DNA from: Candidatus Zixiibacteriota bacterium
GTDB taxonomy: Bacteria > Zixibacteria > MSB-5A5 > GN15 > FEB-12
Assembly: GCA_040752815.1 (NCBI GenBank)
Contig: JBFMGC010000006.1
Location: forward strand, 1 to 64,000
Direction of reading: 5' to 3'
DNA: 64,000 nucleotides
This document shows positions 28,600 through 40,230 of the stretch, piece by piece. The notes beneath the pieces were generated by a model. It saw only the letters and a program-made list of their open reading frames with translations. It had not been told where the DNA came from and did not search any database. Position 1 is the first letter of the stretch. Each line of letters begins with the position of its first letter. Position numbers and translations under genes: made by a program.

Positions 28600-29649
28600 T
28601 TATACCCCGGTTGACGTTTTGCGCCGGATCGCCGGTTCGCGATAGGCTTCCTCCTTGGTTAAGATCCACCAGGTGGCCTCGGCGAGGTGCCGTGCTACTG
28701 CACCAACGGCTTTGGCGTGGCCTTTCCTGGCCCGCAGCCGGTTGTATAGACGGCACACGTGTCGCTCGGGCCAGTTTTCCCGCCACCGGGAAACAACGTT
28801 GGCGGCTTCACAGTAAACCCACTTCAGGTAGTGGTTGACATCCGAACGCAGCCGCCCGTAGCGCACTTTCCCTCCGGAAGCGTGGACCCGGGGGGTTGTG
28901 CCGGCATAGGAAGCGTACTGCGCCGCCGAGGGAAAACGTCCTATGTCGCCGACCTCCAGGGTGATCACCAGTCCCAGTACCGGGCCAATCCCCGGCATGG
29001 TTTGCACCAGCGACAAAGTCGCGCTCCCGCCAAACACCGTCTTAATCCGCTCCTCCAGCCGGTCAATCTCGCCTTCCAGATGGTCCACATAGTCCAGCTG
29101 GACCAGCGTCGTATAGCGCGTCTGCTCCGGCAACCCTTCAATCTGTTTCCGCAACGACGGGCGGTTCCCCTTGGCAAAAATGTCACTAACCTCGGTCAGA
29201 CCCAAAGCATACCGAGCCAGCGCCGCGTGAATCCGGGCCTTAAACCGCGTCTCCGTTCGTCGCAACATCATCCGCGTCCGCGTCAAGTCCCGTTTATCCC
29301 GCAACTCCCCGGGCGGTATCCACACCGTCGGTAACGTCCCCGCCTGAGCTAATAAGTTCAACCCCCGTGCATCCAACCGATCCGTCTTGTTGGCACACCC
29401 CAACATCAACTTCGCCTTCTGCGCCGACACCAAACAAGCCTCCATGCCAGCAGCTTCAATCTCATCCACAATCCAATACCACGAACCCATCGCTTCTACT
29501 GCCACCGGCTCACCCGATGGAAACTGCATCAAGTAACGCCGCAACGCTCCCTGCTCATGCTCAATCCGCGCTTCCGCTATCACCTTACCTCGATCATCCG
29601 CCACCGAACAAAAAGTGTAGCGTTTGTGGCTGTCAAAGGCTATTCTCAT
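28600..29649 (-). CDS. IS110-family DEDD recombinase (transposase)
   Basis: 349 residues from ATG 29649, preceded by a strong AAGGAGG. The open frame extends upstream, but only this start gives the family N-terminus (RIAFDSHK). The RuvC-like DEDD domain has Asp near residue 6, Glu in AVEAMGS (~52), and Asp residues in KTDRLDARGL (~93-97). A coiled region follows, then the C-terminal Transposase_20 domain (MPGIGPVLGLVITLEVGDIGRF...YASYAGTTP, with the conserved Ser replaced or shifted here, then HASGGKVRYGRLRSDVNHYLKW). It cuts and rejoins DNA guided by a bridge RNA from the element's own non-coding end. Appears intact. Confidence 0.93.
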   Translation of the reverse strand: MRIAFDSHKRYTFCSVADDRGKVIAEARIEHEQGALRRYLMQFPSGEPVAVEAMGSWYWIVDEIEAAGMEACLVSAQKAKLMLGCANKTDRLDARGLNLLAQAGTLPTVWIPPGELRDKRDLTRTRMMLRRTETRFKARIHAALARYALGLTEVSDIFAKGNRPSLRKQIEGLPEQTRYTTLVQLDYVDHLEGEIDRLEERIKTVFGGSATLSLVQTMPGIGPVLGLVITLEVGDIGRFPSAAQYASYAGTTPRVHASGGKVRYGRLRSDVNHYLKWVYCEAANVVSRWRENWPERHVCRLYNRLRARKGHAKAVGAVARHLAEATWWILTKEEAYREPAIRRKTSTGV

Positions 29650-29950
29650 CACGCGCCTCCTTATTCTCAATTCACCAACAGAAAGGTACCTTCTGTCAGG
29701 GAGGCGCGCTTTCATATAATCAGGTCGTGCTCCGAGCACGACTCGCTCCGCGGGTCGGGTTCGAAGTGTGACCTGACGCCGATTGGTGGTGGACGAGGAC
29801 CCCGGATCCGGTCGGGGCCAGGCTCGGCCGCAACGTTTTGAGACTTTTGAGACAGACTCCAATGGGTGGGCCACCCAGATTCTTTTTGAGTGGAGGTGGT
29901 CGTGGACGAGGCCTCTCGTTCGTGTCAGGTGGAGATGCTGCCACAGAACG

Positions 29951-29981
29951 ATAAAAAAACCCCCGCGATGGATCGCGGGGG
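29951..29981 (-). terminator. Rho-independent terminator of hppA
   Basis: On the minus strand CCCCCGCGAT, a two-base loop and ATCGCGGGGG are followed by seven T residues, 26 bases after the hppA stop codon. A textbook intrinsic terminator. Confidence 0.92.
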
Positions 29982-30006
29982 CTCGCTGACAGCGACTAAA
30001 TTGGAG

Positions 30007-32490
<2,484 letters not shown>

Positions 32491-33108
32491 AGATACTCTC
32501 CTTAACTAAGTTCCGTGTACCACACCGCCACGCGGGGTTGTTCAGCCGGTGACAAGTTCTGGTAAAACCATCATCGTTTCAATTGGCGCCATTGCCCGAA
32601 CGCTCCGGGCAGAGTGGGCCAAGTTTACTACAGGTCCCAGAGAAAAGCAACACTTTATTGCGTGATATATGGTGCAAAGAGGATTTGTTACTTGGACTTT
32701 CCCAATGTCTCGCAACGAGATTGCTGGAAAAACCATTGACCTGGCTGCACCCCCCGACCTGTGACTATTTTCACAAACTCTTTGGCCGCCAAGCAAGTGC
32801 CTAAGCCCGTCTGGCAATCTGGAACGCCCCCAAGGCCTTCCGACAGAAGCATAGCACAGTGGTTGGCACGGCTGCCCTTCTCCGGTCGAAGCAAAGAAGT
32901 AATGTTAGATGCCTTTGTAATAAGGCACAAAAGTGACTTCGCCAATCTAGAAGAAGTCTTATTTTACTACCGAAGATTCTGTGTTTTGAACTTGGCGGGG
33001 AATCCGTAAACGGGCCACAGAGAGAGAGGACAAATGAGGAAGGGTGCCCAGCAAGAACAGTGCAAGAAAACTTGACTTGTTACCGTTATTCAAGCATTGT
33101 GGGGTCAT
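32491..33108. other. Intergenic region upstream of the restriction-modification genes
   Basis: 618 bases, visibly richer in A+T than the flanking core genes, as are the two genes that follow. A few open frames (best 32761-33009, plus strand) have no ribosome-binding site or recognisable product, so no controller gene is called. TTGACTTG at 33073-33080 may be part of the methylase promoter. Confidence 0.4.
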
Positions 33109-34038
33109 ATGACAAGACGATCGGACAATGAAAAAACAGCTCTCTTGGCACAAACGCAGGTATTCGCGGACGTAACGGTCACACAGACTAGAGCGAAGCG
33201 GTCTGCGACTTCACCTGTAACAAGAAACTCGCGATCTTACAGTAAGCGGCTCATAGCATTTGGTTGGTACGGCGGAAAATTCAACCACCTGGGATGGTTG
33301 CTGCCGTTGTTACCGGAATGCCATCACTACTGTGAACCGTTTGGCGGATCAGCTGCGGTTCTCCTGAATAGAGCTCCTTCACCAGTGGAGACATACAACG
33401 ATCTTGATGGTGAAGTTGTGAACTTTTTTCGCGTGTTGCGAGCAAAGAAGACTAAGTTGATTGAGGCTATCGGCTTGACGCCTTTCTCCCGCGAAGAATT
33501 CGCTCTCTCCCTGGAAAGCACCAACGAGCGCGTGTCGTCGCTCGAGCGCGCGAGAAAGTTCTTTGTAAGAGCAAGGCAAGCACGAACTGGCCTCGCACAG
33601 ACCGCATCTTTAGGTCGGTGGGCAAACTGCAGAAACACAAGCCGGGCTGGCATGTCGGGGGCGGTCTCGCGTTGGTTGGGCAGTGTCGACAGTCTGGCTG
33701 ATATTGCAGAGAGATTACTGAGAGTGCAAATCGAAAACAGACCGGCCCTTGAGATAATCAGGTTATATGATGCCCCAGGGGCACTCTTCTACTGTGACCC
33801 TCCCTATGTACACTGCTCGCGTGGCGACACAAAGGCGTATCGTTACGAAATGTCAGATGACGAGCACACTAAACTCGCAGAACTGCTCATGCGATGCAAG
33901 GGGATGGTGGCTGTATCCGGCTATCGATGCGATCTCCTGGACCAGTTATACAGGAATTGGTGTCGCAGTGATGCTCCCCCGAAACAATGCCACTCAACCA
34001 AAGCTCTGCGACAGGAAGTTCTTTGGACAAATTTCTAG
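33109..34038 (+). CDS. DNA adenine N6-methyltransferase, D12 (Dam-like) class
   Basis: 309 residues from ATG 33109 (a TTG lies four codons upstream). After a ~45-residue basic leader come the class motifs: FGWYGGKF (SAM-binding motif X, ~residue 50), EPFGGSAAVLLNR (motif I) and FYCDPPYVHC (catalytic DPPY, ~residue 226). Transfers a methyl group to adenine N6 in a short DNA target. The REase-like gene follows 12 bases downstream, so it should protect host DNA from that enzyme. Lower G+C and isolated position between hppA and pit suggest horizontal gain. Confidence 0.88.
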   Translation: MTRRSDNEKTALLAQTQVFADVTVTQTRAKRSATSPVTRNSRSYSKRLIAFGWYGGKFNHLGWLLPLLPECHHYCEPFGGSAAVLLNRAPSPVETYNDLDGEVVNFFRVLRAKKTKLIEAIGLTPFSREEFALSLESTNERVSSLERARKFFVRARQARTGLAQTASLGRWANCRNTSRAGMSGAVSRWLGSVDSLADIAERLLRVQIENRPALEIIRLYDAPGALFYCDPPYVHCSRGDTKAYRYEMSDDEHTKLAELLMRCKGMVAVSGYRCDLLDQLYRNWCRSDAPPKQCHSTKALRQEVLWTNF

Positions 34039-34050
34039 TCGCAGGAAGTT

Positions 34051-35136
34051 ATGCCCGGCGTTGATTACATGAGAGCCCGTCGTATCTTGGACTCAAACCT
34101 CAGGAGTATCACGAAAGAGATCATTGACGGAGTTGCTCTCTCGATTCCGAACGACATTCAAACACATCTACAAGCCGTATTCACCTCCCATACACAGGCT
34201 TACAGAGAGGTTCTCCTCGGATGTGTCTTGGCGAAGTTGATAGACGGTAGCATAAATATACTCCTACCATATGCGGAGCAAGGTCCTAATGCTTTTAGCG
34301 GCAGAACGCTGGACGAACGAGTGGTTAACCCGTTTCTTCATGACAATCAGATTCCATGTTCGCGCGGCCCGTACTTGAGTGTATTCCGACGCAACGTAAG
34401 GTTTGATGCAAGCACCCGAACCGGCCTCCGAGACAAAACAGGTTATGACGCACTCAGATCACTTCTCGATATCGTGGCTTCATCGACGAGCAAGAAACAG
34501 CTCAATCTCCAGCTGCGCGCGACCCTCCATATGTTCGTTCGCATAAGGGAGCAATCCGCTGTCACAGTCACTAGATTACAGCGGATCAGTCTTGAACAAT
34601 ACGACGAATTGTTCGAAGGACTTCTTAGTAAGCCGAGTGGCGGTCGCTTTCCCGCTCTCTTGGCGCTTTCTGCCTTCACCGCGATCAAAGAGCACTACCA
34701 CTTGACTTGGCAGATCGATTTTCAAGGCATAAATGTTGCAGATGCAGCGGCAGGAGTTGGTGGCGACATTACGATTTCTGAAAATGGGCGAGTACTTATG
34801 TCCGCCGAAGTAACTGAACGGGAGGTTGACCGCCCAAGAATTGTGGCCACTTTCACAACCAAAATAGCCCCTCTTGAGATCGAAGACTATCTATTCTTGA
34901 TTAAACCCGGGGGAGTTACGGGCGAGGCTAAGTCTCTTGCTCGTAAGTACTTTTCTCAGGGCCACGAAGTAAACTTCTTAGAAATAAGACATTGGTTGAT
35001 CATGAGTCTAGCTACCTTAGGTAGCCGCGGAAGGAAATGTTTCAGTAGGACTCTGGTGGGATTCATTGAGGCTCCCGATTTTCCCTCTACTCTCAAAGTC
35101 GCTTGGAACGAACAGATATCGAGACTTGTGACCTAA
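34051..35136 (+). CDS. Probable type II restriction endonuclease, SacI family
   Basis: 361 residues from ATG 34051 behind AGGAAG; an ATG six codons later is an alternative. No membrane segments. The segment DERVVNPFL...IPCSRGPYLSVFRRNVRFD...GLRDKTGYDALRSLLD resembles what I recall of the RE_SacI family (SacI cuts GAGCTC). A later Asp/Glu pattern (GGDITISENGRVLMSAEVTERE) has the look of a PD-(D/E)xK nuclease core, with the final K unclear. Family assignment is from memory and moderate. Pairing with a DNA methyltransferase 12 bases upstream strongly supports a restriction enzyme. Confidence 0.72.
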   Translation: MPGVDYMRARRILDSNLRSITKEIIDGVALSIPNDIQTHLQAVFTSHTQAYREVLLGCVLAKLIDGSINILLPYAEQGPNAFSGRTLDERVVNPFLHDNQIPCSRGPYLSVFRRNVRFDASTRTGLRDKTGYDALRSLLDIVASSTSKKQLNLQLRATLHMFVRIREQSAVTVTRLQRISLEQYDELFEGLLSKPSGGRFPALLALSAFTAIKEHYHLTWQIDFQGINVADAAAGVGGDITISENGRVLMSAEVTEREVDRPRIVATFTTKIAPLEIEDYLFLIKPGGVTGEAKSLARKYFSQGHEVNFLEIRHWLIMSLATLGSRGRKCFSRTLVGFIEAPDFPSTLKVAWNEQISRLVT

Positions 35137-35222
35137 CCTCAGTGTTGACGACTCTTGGACCGGGCCACGCATGATGCCTTCTATGATCTCGCCACCGACG
35201 TACTTGACTAGTCAAGCCATAT

Positions 35223-36254
35223 TCAGAAGCCCGCGTGCAACGCCTTAATAATATAGAAACATCCCGCGGCAATCAGCGCGCTCGCCGGGATCGTTAGCAC
35301 CCAGGCCCAGACAATTCTTCCGGCCACACCCCATTTAATGCCAGATAGTTTGTTGGTCGCACCCACGCCGACGATGGCGCCGGTGATCGTGTGCGTTGTG
35401 GAGACCGGAATCCCCATGTTGGTGGCCATAAAGAGGGTGGCCGCGCCGGCCGTCTCGGCGCAGAATCCTCCCACCGGCTTGAGCTTGGTGATCTTCATCC
35501 CCATCGTTTTGACGATCCGCCAACCGCCAAAGGCCGTGCCGAGACCCATCGCCAGGTGACACGAAAGTATGATCCACAACGTGCGCGGATTCGCCAGAGA
35601 AAGTTCCGTCTCGGGGCTGAAAACACCACCAGCGATCAGCAGCGCCATGATAATACCCATGGTCTTTTGAGCGTCGTTACCGCCGTGTCCCAGCGAATAA
35701 AGCGCCGCCGACACGAGCTGTCCTTTACGAAACAACTTATCTATGTCAGACGGACGCCACTGGCGGAAGATCCAGTACACGGCAATCATGATAGCAAAGC
35801 CAACCACCAGGCCGATCAGTGGCGCAAGCGGAATGAACTTCGCGGCTTTCCAGATATTCTCCCAGCGAATCACGTGCACACCCCCATAAGCCAGACCGGC
35901 TCCCGCCACACCGCCGATCAGCGCGTGTGAGGAACTTGTCGGCAGGCCTACCCACCAGGTGATCAAATCCCAGACTATAGCTCCGATAAGTCCCGCCAGA
36001 ACGACATAAACGTAGAACGAATCACTGCCATCGATCTTGACGATTTTGGCAATCGTGTCCGCGACATGCGGAGCGAAAACGAACATCGCTACGAAATTGA
36101 AAAAGGCCGCCCACCAGACCGCCACACGCGGGCTAAGCACCCGCGTGGATACGACCGTGGCAATAGAATTGGCAGCGTCGTGAAACCCGTTTATCAGATC
36201 GAACAGCAGCGCAATCGCAACCGTCGCAATTATGATCAGCCAGAGCGGATCCAA
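35223..36254 (-). CDS. PiT-family inorganic phosphate transporter
   Basis: 343 residues, about 10 membrane segments. Family repeats are present: GFHDAANSIATVV near residue 23 and GHGGNDAQKTMG near 200, plus PTSSSHALIGG and PVSTTHTITGAIVG. Low-affinity phosphate (or metal-phosphate) symporter in the inner membrane. The start is two bases after the DUF47 gene's stop, so the two are translated from one mRNA. The DUF47 partner normally modulates Pit activity. Confidence 0.95.
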   Translation of the reverse strand: MDPLWLIIIATVAIALLFDLINGFHDAANSIATVVSTRVLSPRVAVWWAAFFNFVAMFVFAPHVADTIAKIVKIDGSDSFYVYVVLAGLIGAIVWDLITWWVGLPTSSSHALIGGVAGAGLAYGGVHVIRWENIWKAAKFIPLAPLIGLVVGFAIMIAVYWIFRQWRPSDIDKLFRKGQLVSAALYSLGHGGNDAQKTMGIIMALLIAGGVFSPETELSLANPRTLWIILSCHLAMGLGTAFGGWRIVKTMGMKITKLKPVGGFCAETAGAATLFMATNMGIPVSTTHTITGAIVGVGATNKLSGIKWGVAGRIVWAWVLTIPASALIAAGCFYIIKALHAGF

Positions 36255-36256
36255 GA

Positions 36257-36886
36257 TCAGGAGGCCTCGATCACGATACCTTGGACGATATTGGCGACCT
36301 CCTCACATCGGTCGCTGGCCTTTTCGAGGCGTTCAAACACCTCTTTCCATCTGATCAGCACCACCGCCTCGCGCTCTTCTTTGAAGAGCCGGGCCAGGGC
36401 GGCCCTGAGCACCTGATCACCTTCCTTTTCAGCATCGTACACGGCGCGGCACAGGCGCTCGATTTCCTCCCCCTGTTTCTTCATCCGGTGCAGGCCCTGG
36501 ACCGCCTCCGCAAGATCGGACGATGCCCGCACCAACCCGGCGGTGAGCAGCTTGACCTCGGGACGCATGTCGGTCATGTCATAGAGCATCATCCGCGACG
36601 CGGTTGCGTCGACCGAATCTATGATATCATCCTGCCGCGTGATGAGCCGATGGATATCGGCGCGGTCAATCGGGGTTATAAACGTGCGGTGAAGCGCGTC
36701 GATACAGGTATGGGTGATAAAATCCGCCTCGTGCTCGATCGCTTTAATCCGGCTGGCTCGCACATGCAGCTCGTGCGAGTCGTTGCAAATAGCGTCCAGA
36801 TGCCGGCAGGCCTCCACCGACAACCGGGAGTGATCTTCGAAAAACTTGAAGAAATTAGTGGTTTTGGGCAGTAGTTGCCTGAACAT
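36257..36886 (-). CDS. DUF47 (PhoU-like) phosphate-transport regulator
   Basis: 209 residues, all-helical, with repeated heptad-like segments and the pattern LITRQDDIIDSVDATASRMMLYDM typical of DUF47/PhoU-like proteins, which bind metals and act with Pit carriers. First gene of the pit operon. Cytoplasmic. Confidence 0.92.
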   Translation of the reverse strand: MFRQLLPKTTNFFKFFEDHSRLSVEACRHLDAICNDSHELHVRASRIKAIEHEADFITHTCIDALHRTFITPIDRADIHRLITRQDDIIDSVDATASRMMLYDMTDMRPEVKLLTAGLVRASSDLAEAVQGLHRMKKQGEEIERLCRAVYDAEKEGDQVLRAALARLFKEEREAVVLIRWKEVFERLEKASDRCEEVANIVQGIVIEAS

Positions 36887-37470
36887 ATCAGCTCCGCAGC
36901 AAGTTGCTCTGACCGTCTACTCTGTCGTGGCCCTGGCTTCGACACCTTTGGGTCCCCCAAGCGTAACACATGACCAAGCGGCGGTCAACGGCATTTTCGG
37001 GAAATAATCAATCGGTTTGGCTGGGGCGATTGGACTGCGGAAGAAGCCACTCGCACTGCGTGCTGTCGGGCGACTCTGTCCGATAGACCTGGACTTGCTC
37101 GTGTCGGGCTGGGGCGCCCTGCTTAGGCGCTGACTCAACTCTTGTGCGTGGTAGATATTCTTGTCCACCACGGCCTCATGAGTCGCAATATATTCGGTTG
37201 GCCCCAAGACCTGGCGCACCGGGAGGTACGCCAGGCGCGAAATACCAACCGGTAGCCCACGGCCTGCTGTGGGATGTTCGCATTCAAGTTGGAGCACAGG
37301 GTCGTACGCCAACCACGAACGGGTAGCCCACAGACGGTTTCTGCTATAGGCATTCATGGCAGAATCACCGGTTGCTCACTGACGCGAGCAACCCAGGGAT
37401 TCTGCCCTACGCGCGCGGCAGGCGCGGAGGCCTGCCGATCGAAGTTCGGCGGTTCGGTCACGAACCAGAC
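36887..37470. repeat. Repeat-rich intergenic region
   Basis: 584 bases between DUF47 and the Smr gene. Contains two copies of a (C)GGTAGCCCAC motif (37249-37262 and 37322-37332), whose reverse complement occurs near 12986 and 52987, a 53-base imperfect palindrome at 37358-37410 shared with 42547-42599, and a hairpin CGGCAGG/CCTGCCG at 37417-37438. No convincing gene. Confidence 0.7.
37358..37410 (+). repeat. 53-base palindromic repeat, copy 1
   Basis: Begins GGCAGAAT and ends GGATTCTGCCCTAC around a GCTCACTGACGCGAGC core stem-loop. The partner at 42547-42599 has the same length, the same ends and ~85-90% identity by eye. Confidence 0.85.
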
Positions 37471-37755
37471 TTAGCTCGGTTTCAGATCGACCACAGTCGC
37501 ACCCCAGCCGCCGCCAGTACCTGGCTCATGGCGATACGAAGCCACGCTCGGGTGCTGTTTCAAAACACCGTGCACTATCTCTCGCTGCACACCCCTGCCC
37601 TTGCCGTGCACGATGCGGATATTGAAAATGCCGCGTTTCAGACACTCGTCGATATAGCTCATCACAACCTCCCGAGTTTCTTTTGGAGAAAACTGGTGCA
37701 AATCGAGGGTCCCGTCGATCGGATACTCAACGGGCTGATCGAAATCGGTGGTCAT
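37471..37755 (-). CDS. Smr-domain protein
   Basis: 94 residues from ATG 37755; the frame extends upstream but over antisense of the M3 peptidase gene, so the short form is chosen. Smr motifs: LDLH at residues ~17-20, IRIVHGKGRGVQRE near 46-59 (the TGxG-like nicking loop is here HGKG) and GGGWGATVVDL at the end. Smr domains nick or bind branched DNA or RNA and occur alone or at the end of MutS2. Divergent from the M3 peptidase with 118 bases between. Confidence 0.88.
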   Translation of the reverse strand: MTTDFDQPVEYPIDGTLDLHQFSPKETREVVMSYIDECLKRGIFNIRIVHGKGRGVQREIVHGVLKQHPSVASYRHEPGTGGGWGATVVDLKPS

Positions 37756-37873
37756 CTGATACTCGCTATCCGCTTGTTTCTCACACAGCCCACGGCACTT
37801 GATTCTGCGCCCGCCCGGCTGTATATAGCTGACTGAACACAGATTGTGCAACTGGACCTTCAGGAGTACGACC

Positions 37874-39694
37874 ATGTCGACCACCGTCAGAATCCCACCG
37901 GCGCCGCGCTGGGACCTCGATTCCATCTTCCCCGGCGGCTCCAGCTCGCCCCAGTTCAAAGCCTTCTGCGAGAAAGTCCGCAGCCTTTTAGCTGACGCCG
38001 GACGGCAGCTGCAGCAGTTGCCCGAAAAGCTGGGGCCAGACTCGGAAGAGAAATGGCGGGACTTCATGCTGCTTCTGCAGGAAATCCTGGAGAATGCCAA
38101 ACTGGTGAAGTCGTTTGCCGGTATGTTGGGAGCGCAGGACGTGAGCGACTCGGGCGCTGTTGCCGCCGAGTCGGTGGCCGACGAGTTGTTCGCCGAATGG
38201 AACAAGTTGAAATCGGCTCTCGAGGCGCACTCGCTTGAGCAAACCGACGCGGCCTGGGAGAAGCTTGTTACGTCCGAGAAGTTAAGCCCGATACGGTTCT
38301 TTCTCGACGAACTGCGCGAGGAAGCCAAGTCCAAGATGCCGGTCGAGCAGGAGACGCTGGCGCTTGATCTCGCCGTGAGCGGATATCATGCCTGGAACCG
38401 CCTGTACGACAAGCTGGCCGGAGAATTGAGGGCGGAGTTTCCGGTTGACGGCCAGACCCGCAGAATATCGATGGGCCAGTTGGCCACCAAGATAGCCGAC
38501 CCGGACCGGAACGTGCGCAGGCTGGCGTTCGAGAAACTGACCGGCGCCTGGGATTCGGTCGGCGACCTGGCCGCGATGATTCTCAACTCGATGGCCGGGT
38601 TCCGTCTGTCGCTGTACAAAGCGCGTAAATGGGACTCGGTCCTGTTCGAGCCGCTCCTGCAGGCGCGGATGTCACGCGAAGCTCTCGACACCATGTGGGC
38701 CGTGGTCGCGCGGGAGAATCAGAAGCTGCTGCCTTATATCGAGGCCAAGAAGGCGCTGCTGGGAATCGACAAGTACACCTGGTACGACGAATTCGCACCG
38801 GTGGGTGCGTCCGAACGGATCTACGCGTTCGACGAGGCCATTCAGTTCGTGGTGGACAACACCCGATCGTTCTCGCCGGCGCTCTCCGAATTCTGCCGTT
38901 CGGCTGCGGAGAAGCGGTGGATCGAGGCCGAAGACCGCCCCGGCAAGCGGGCGGGCGCGTTCTGCACCGGCACCGGGCCGCTTCGGCAGACCCGTGTCTT
39001 CATGACCTACGCCGGCAGCTATGACAACTTGCTGACTCTGGCGCACGAACTGGGCCATGCCTACCACAACCACGTGCTCAGGGAGCGGCCGTTCTTTGCA
39101 ACGTTATACCCGATGCCGCTCGCCGAAACGGCGTCGATTTTCAACGAACTCCTGGTAACCGACGCTGCCCTGCAATCGACCGACGAGCGCGGCGAGAAAC
39201 TGATGTATCTCGATCAGAAACTCCAGTCGGCGTACGTGCTCATGTGTGACATACATTGCCGGTATTTGTTTGATTGTGCATTCTACGATGAGCGCCGGAA
39301 GGGAGTACTCAGCCGCAACCAGCTTAACGAGCTCATGGTACAGGCGCAGAAACAGGCGTATGGCAGACTGCTCGACGAATCCGGGTATCATCCGCTCTTC
39401 TGGGCCTCGAAGCTTCACTTCTTCCTGACCGACCGTCCGTTTTATAATTATCCCTACATGGTGGGGTACCTGTTCGCCACGGGAGTGTATGATCGCGCGC
39501 GCAAGGAGGGACCGTCGTTCGCGAAGAAGTATGTGGCGCTTCTTGAAGATACCGGTAGTATGTCCACTGATGATGTCGCCCGAAAGCATTTGGGTGTCGA
39601 TTTGAAGACCGAGGACTTCTGGCAGTCGGCCATCGACCGTGCGCTGGCGGATGTGGCGGAGTTTGTCAAACTGACCGGCGTAAACGTGAGGTAG
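37874..39694 (+). CDS. M3-family oligoendopeptidase (PepF-like)
   Basis: 606 residues from ATG 37874, preceded by AGGAG. The zinc site is intact: HELGH at residues 391-395 and a downstream Glu in AETASIFNE. The flanking helical architecture (KIADPDRNVRRLAFE..., GAFCTGTG..RVFMTYAGSY) is typical of the oligoendopeptidase F branch of M3. Cytoplasmic hydrolysis of short peptides, complementing the POT importer elsewhere in the window. The DinB-like gene follows after 23 bases on the same strand. Confidence 0.94.
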   Translation: MSTTVRIPPAPRWDLDSIFPGGSSSPQFKAFCEKVRSLLADAGRQLQQLPEKLGPDSEEKWRDFMLLLQEILENAKLVKSFAGMLGAQDVSDSGAVAAESVADELFAEWNKLKSALEAHSLEQTDAAWEKLVTSEKLSPIRFFLDELREEAKSKMPVEQETLALDLAVSGYHAWNRLYDKLAGELRAEFPVDGQTRRISMGQLATKIADPDRNVRRLAFEKLTGAWDSVGDLAAMILNSMAGFRLSLYKARKWDSVLFEPLLQARMSREALDTMWAVVARENQKLLPYIEAKKALLGIDKYTWYDEFAPVGASERIYAFDEAIQFVVDNTRSFSPALSEFCRSAAEKRWIEAEDRPGKRAGAFCTGTGPLRQTRVFMTYAGSYDNLLTLAHELGHAYHNHVLRERPFFATLYPMPLAETASIFNELLVTDAALQSTDERGEKLMYLDQKLQSAYVLMCDIHCRYLFDCAFYDERRKGVLSRNQLNELMVQAQKQAYGRLLDESGYHPLFWASKLHFFLTDRPFYNYPYMVGYLFATGVYDRARKEGPSFAKKYVALLEDTGSMSTDDVARKHLGVDLKTEDFWQSAIDRALADVAEFVKLTGVNVR

Positions 39695-39717
39695 TCACTG
39701 ACGACTGAGTGGTCGCT

Positions 39718-40230
39718 ATGCTCTGGATCAACCGCAAGTTCGAATTCAGCCTGCCGGTCGAGATGTTCCCCAACGTCCTGGAACGGCTCCGCGGCACTCC
39801 GGCCAGGCTTGAAGAAAAACTCGCCGGACTGCCACCGGATATTCTCACACGCAAACCCGGCGACAAATGGTCGGTCCAAGAGCAGGTCGGCCATCTGCTG
39901 GATCTCGAACCGCTCTGGCATGGGCGCTTGGCGGATTACCGAAACGGCCTCAAGGTCCTCCGCCCCGCTGATATTAGAAACCGCCCAACTACCGAGGCCA
40001 ACCACAATGCCAACTCTATCGGGAATATCCTCAATGCCTTTCGGGCCGAACGGGCGAAACTGGTGGCCGAGTTTGAGGCGTTCGGAATCGAAGGAGCGGG
40101 ACAATCGGCCCTTTACCCGAGGCTGAATCAGCCGATGCGGGTGATCGACGGGGCGTTTTTCGTGGCCGAACATGACGACCACCACCTGGCAAAAATCTCG
40201 GCCCTGATTCGCGGGGATTACCTTTTGTGA
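39718..40230 (+). CDS. DinB-like four-helix protein
   Basis: 170 residues from ATG 39718 (GTG nine bases upstream also in frame). The DinB-like metal-binding pattern is visible: KWSVQEQVGHLLDLEPLWHGRL with histidines, and a C-terminal EHDDHHLAKI. The family contains putative metal-dependent thiol-related enzymes and stress proteins; no exact function can be given. Confidence 0.82.
   Translation: MLWINRKFEFSLPVEMFPNVLERLRGTPARLEEKLAGLPPDILTRKPGDKWSVQEQVGHLLDLEPLWHGRLADYRNGLKVLRPADIRNRPTTEANHNANSIGNILNAFRAERAKLVAEFEAFGIEGAGQSALYPRLNQPMRVIDGAFFVAEHDDHHLAKISALIRGDYLL

Larger units (their letters stand above)
28429..29720 (-). mobile_element. IS110-family (IS1111-like) insertion sequence
   Basis: Boundaries come from comparison with the empty copy at 53806-54011: flanks join between ...GATCTGTGCG (to 28428) and CAGGTCGTG... 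(from 29721), giving ~1,292 bases. Sub-terminal inverted repeats TATGAAAGCGCGCC (28434-28447) and GGCGCGCTTTCATA (29703-29716) lie 4-5 bases inside, a feature of the IS1111 subgroup. One recombinase gene is present. The non-coding stretch downstream of the gene (~150 bases) is longer than the upstream one (~70 bases). Confidence 0.85.
28400..29860. repeat. Dispersed inverted-repeat element, interrupted by an IS110-type insertion
   Basis: The left end GAGGCTGTCTCAAAA (28400-28414) and right end TTTTGAGACAGACTC (29846-29860) are inverted repeats with one mismatch, flanked by CAAT on both sides. Internal flanks 28415-28428 and 29721-29780 match, in inverted orientation, the uninterrupted ~206-base element at 53806-54011. 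The element sits inside a CCCATCC/GGGTGGGCCACC palindrome, which is itself one of the dispersed units. Confidence 0.8.

Noticed and set aside
29740-29790. tRNA-like GGGTTCGAA segment
   Set aside because: Belongs to the dispersed repeat element (also at 53925-53985); no acceptor stem or anticodon arm could be formed.
32761-33009. 82-codon frame before the methylase as a controller protein
   Set aside because: No helix-turn-helix pattern, no Shine-Dalgarno site, no resemblance to C proteins.
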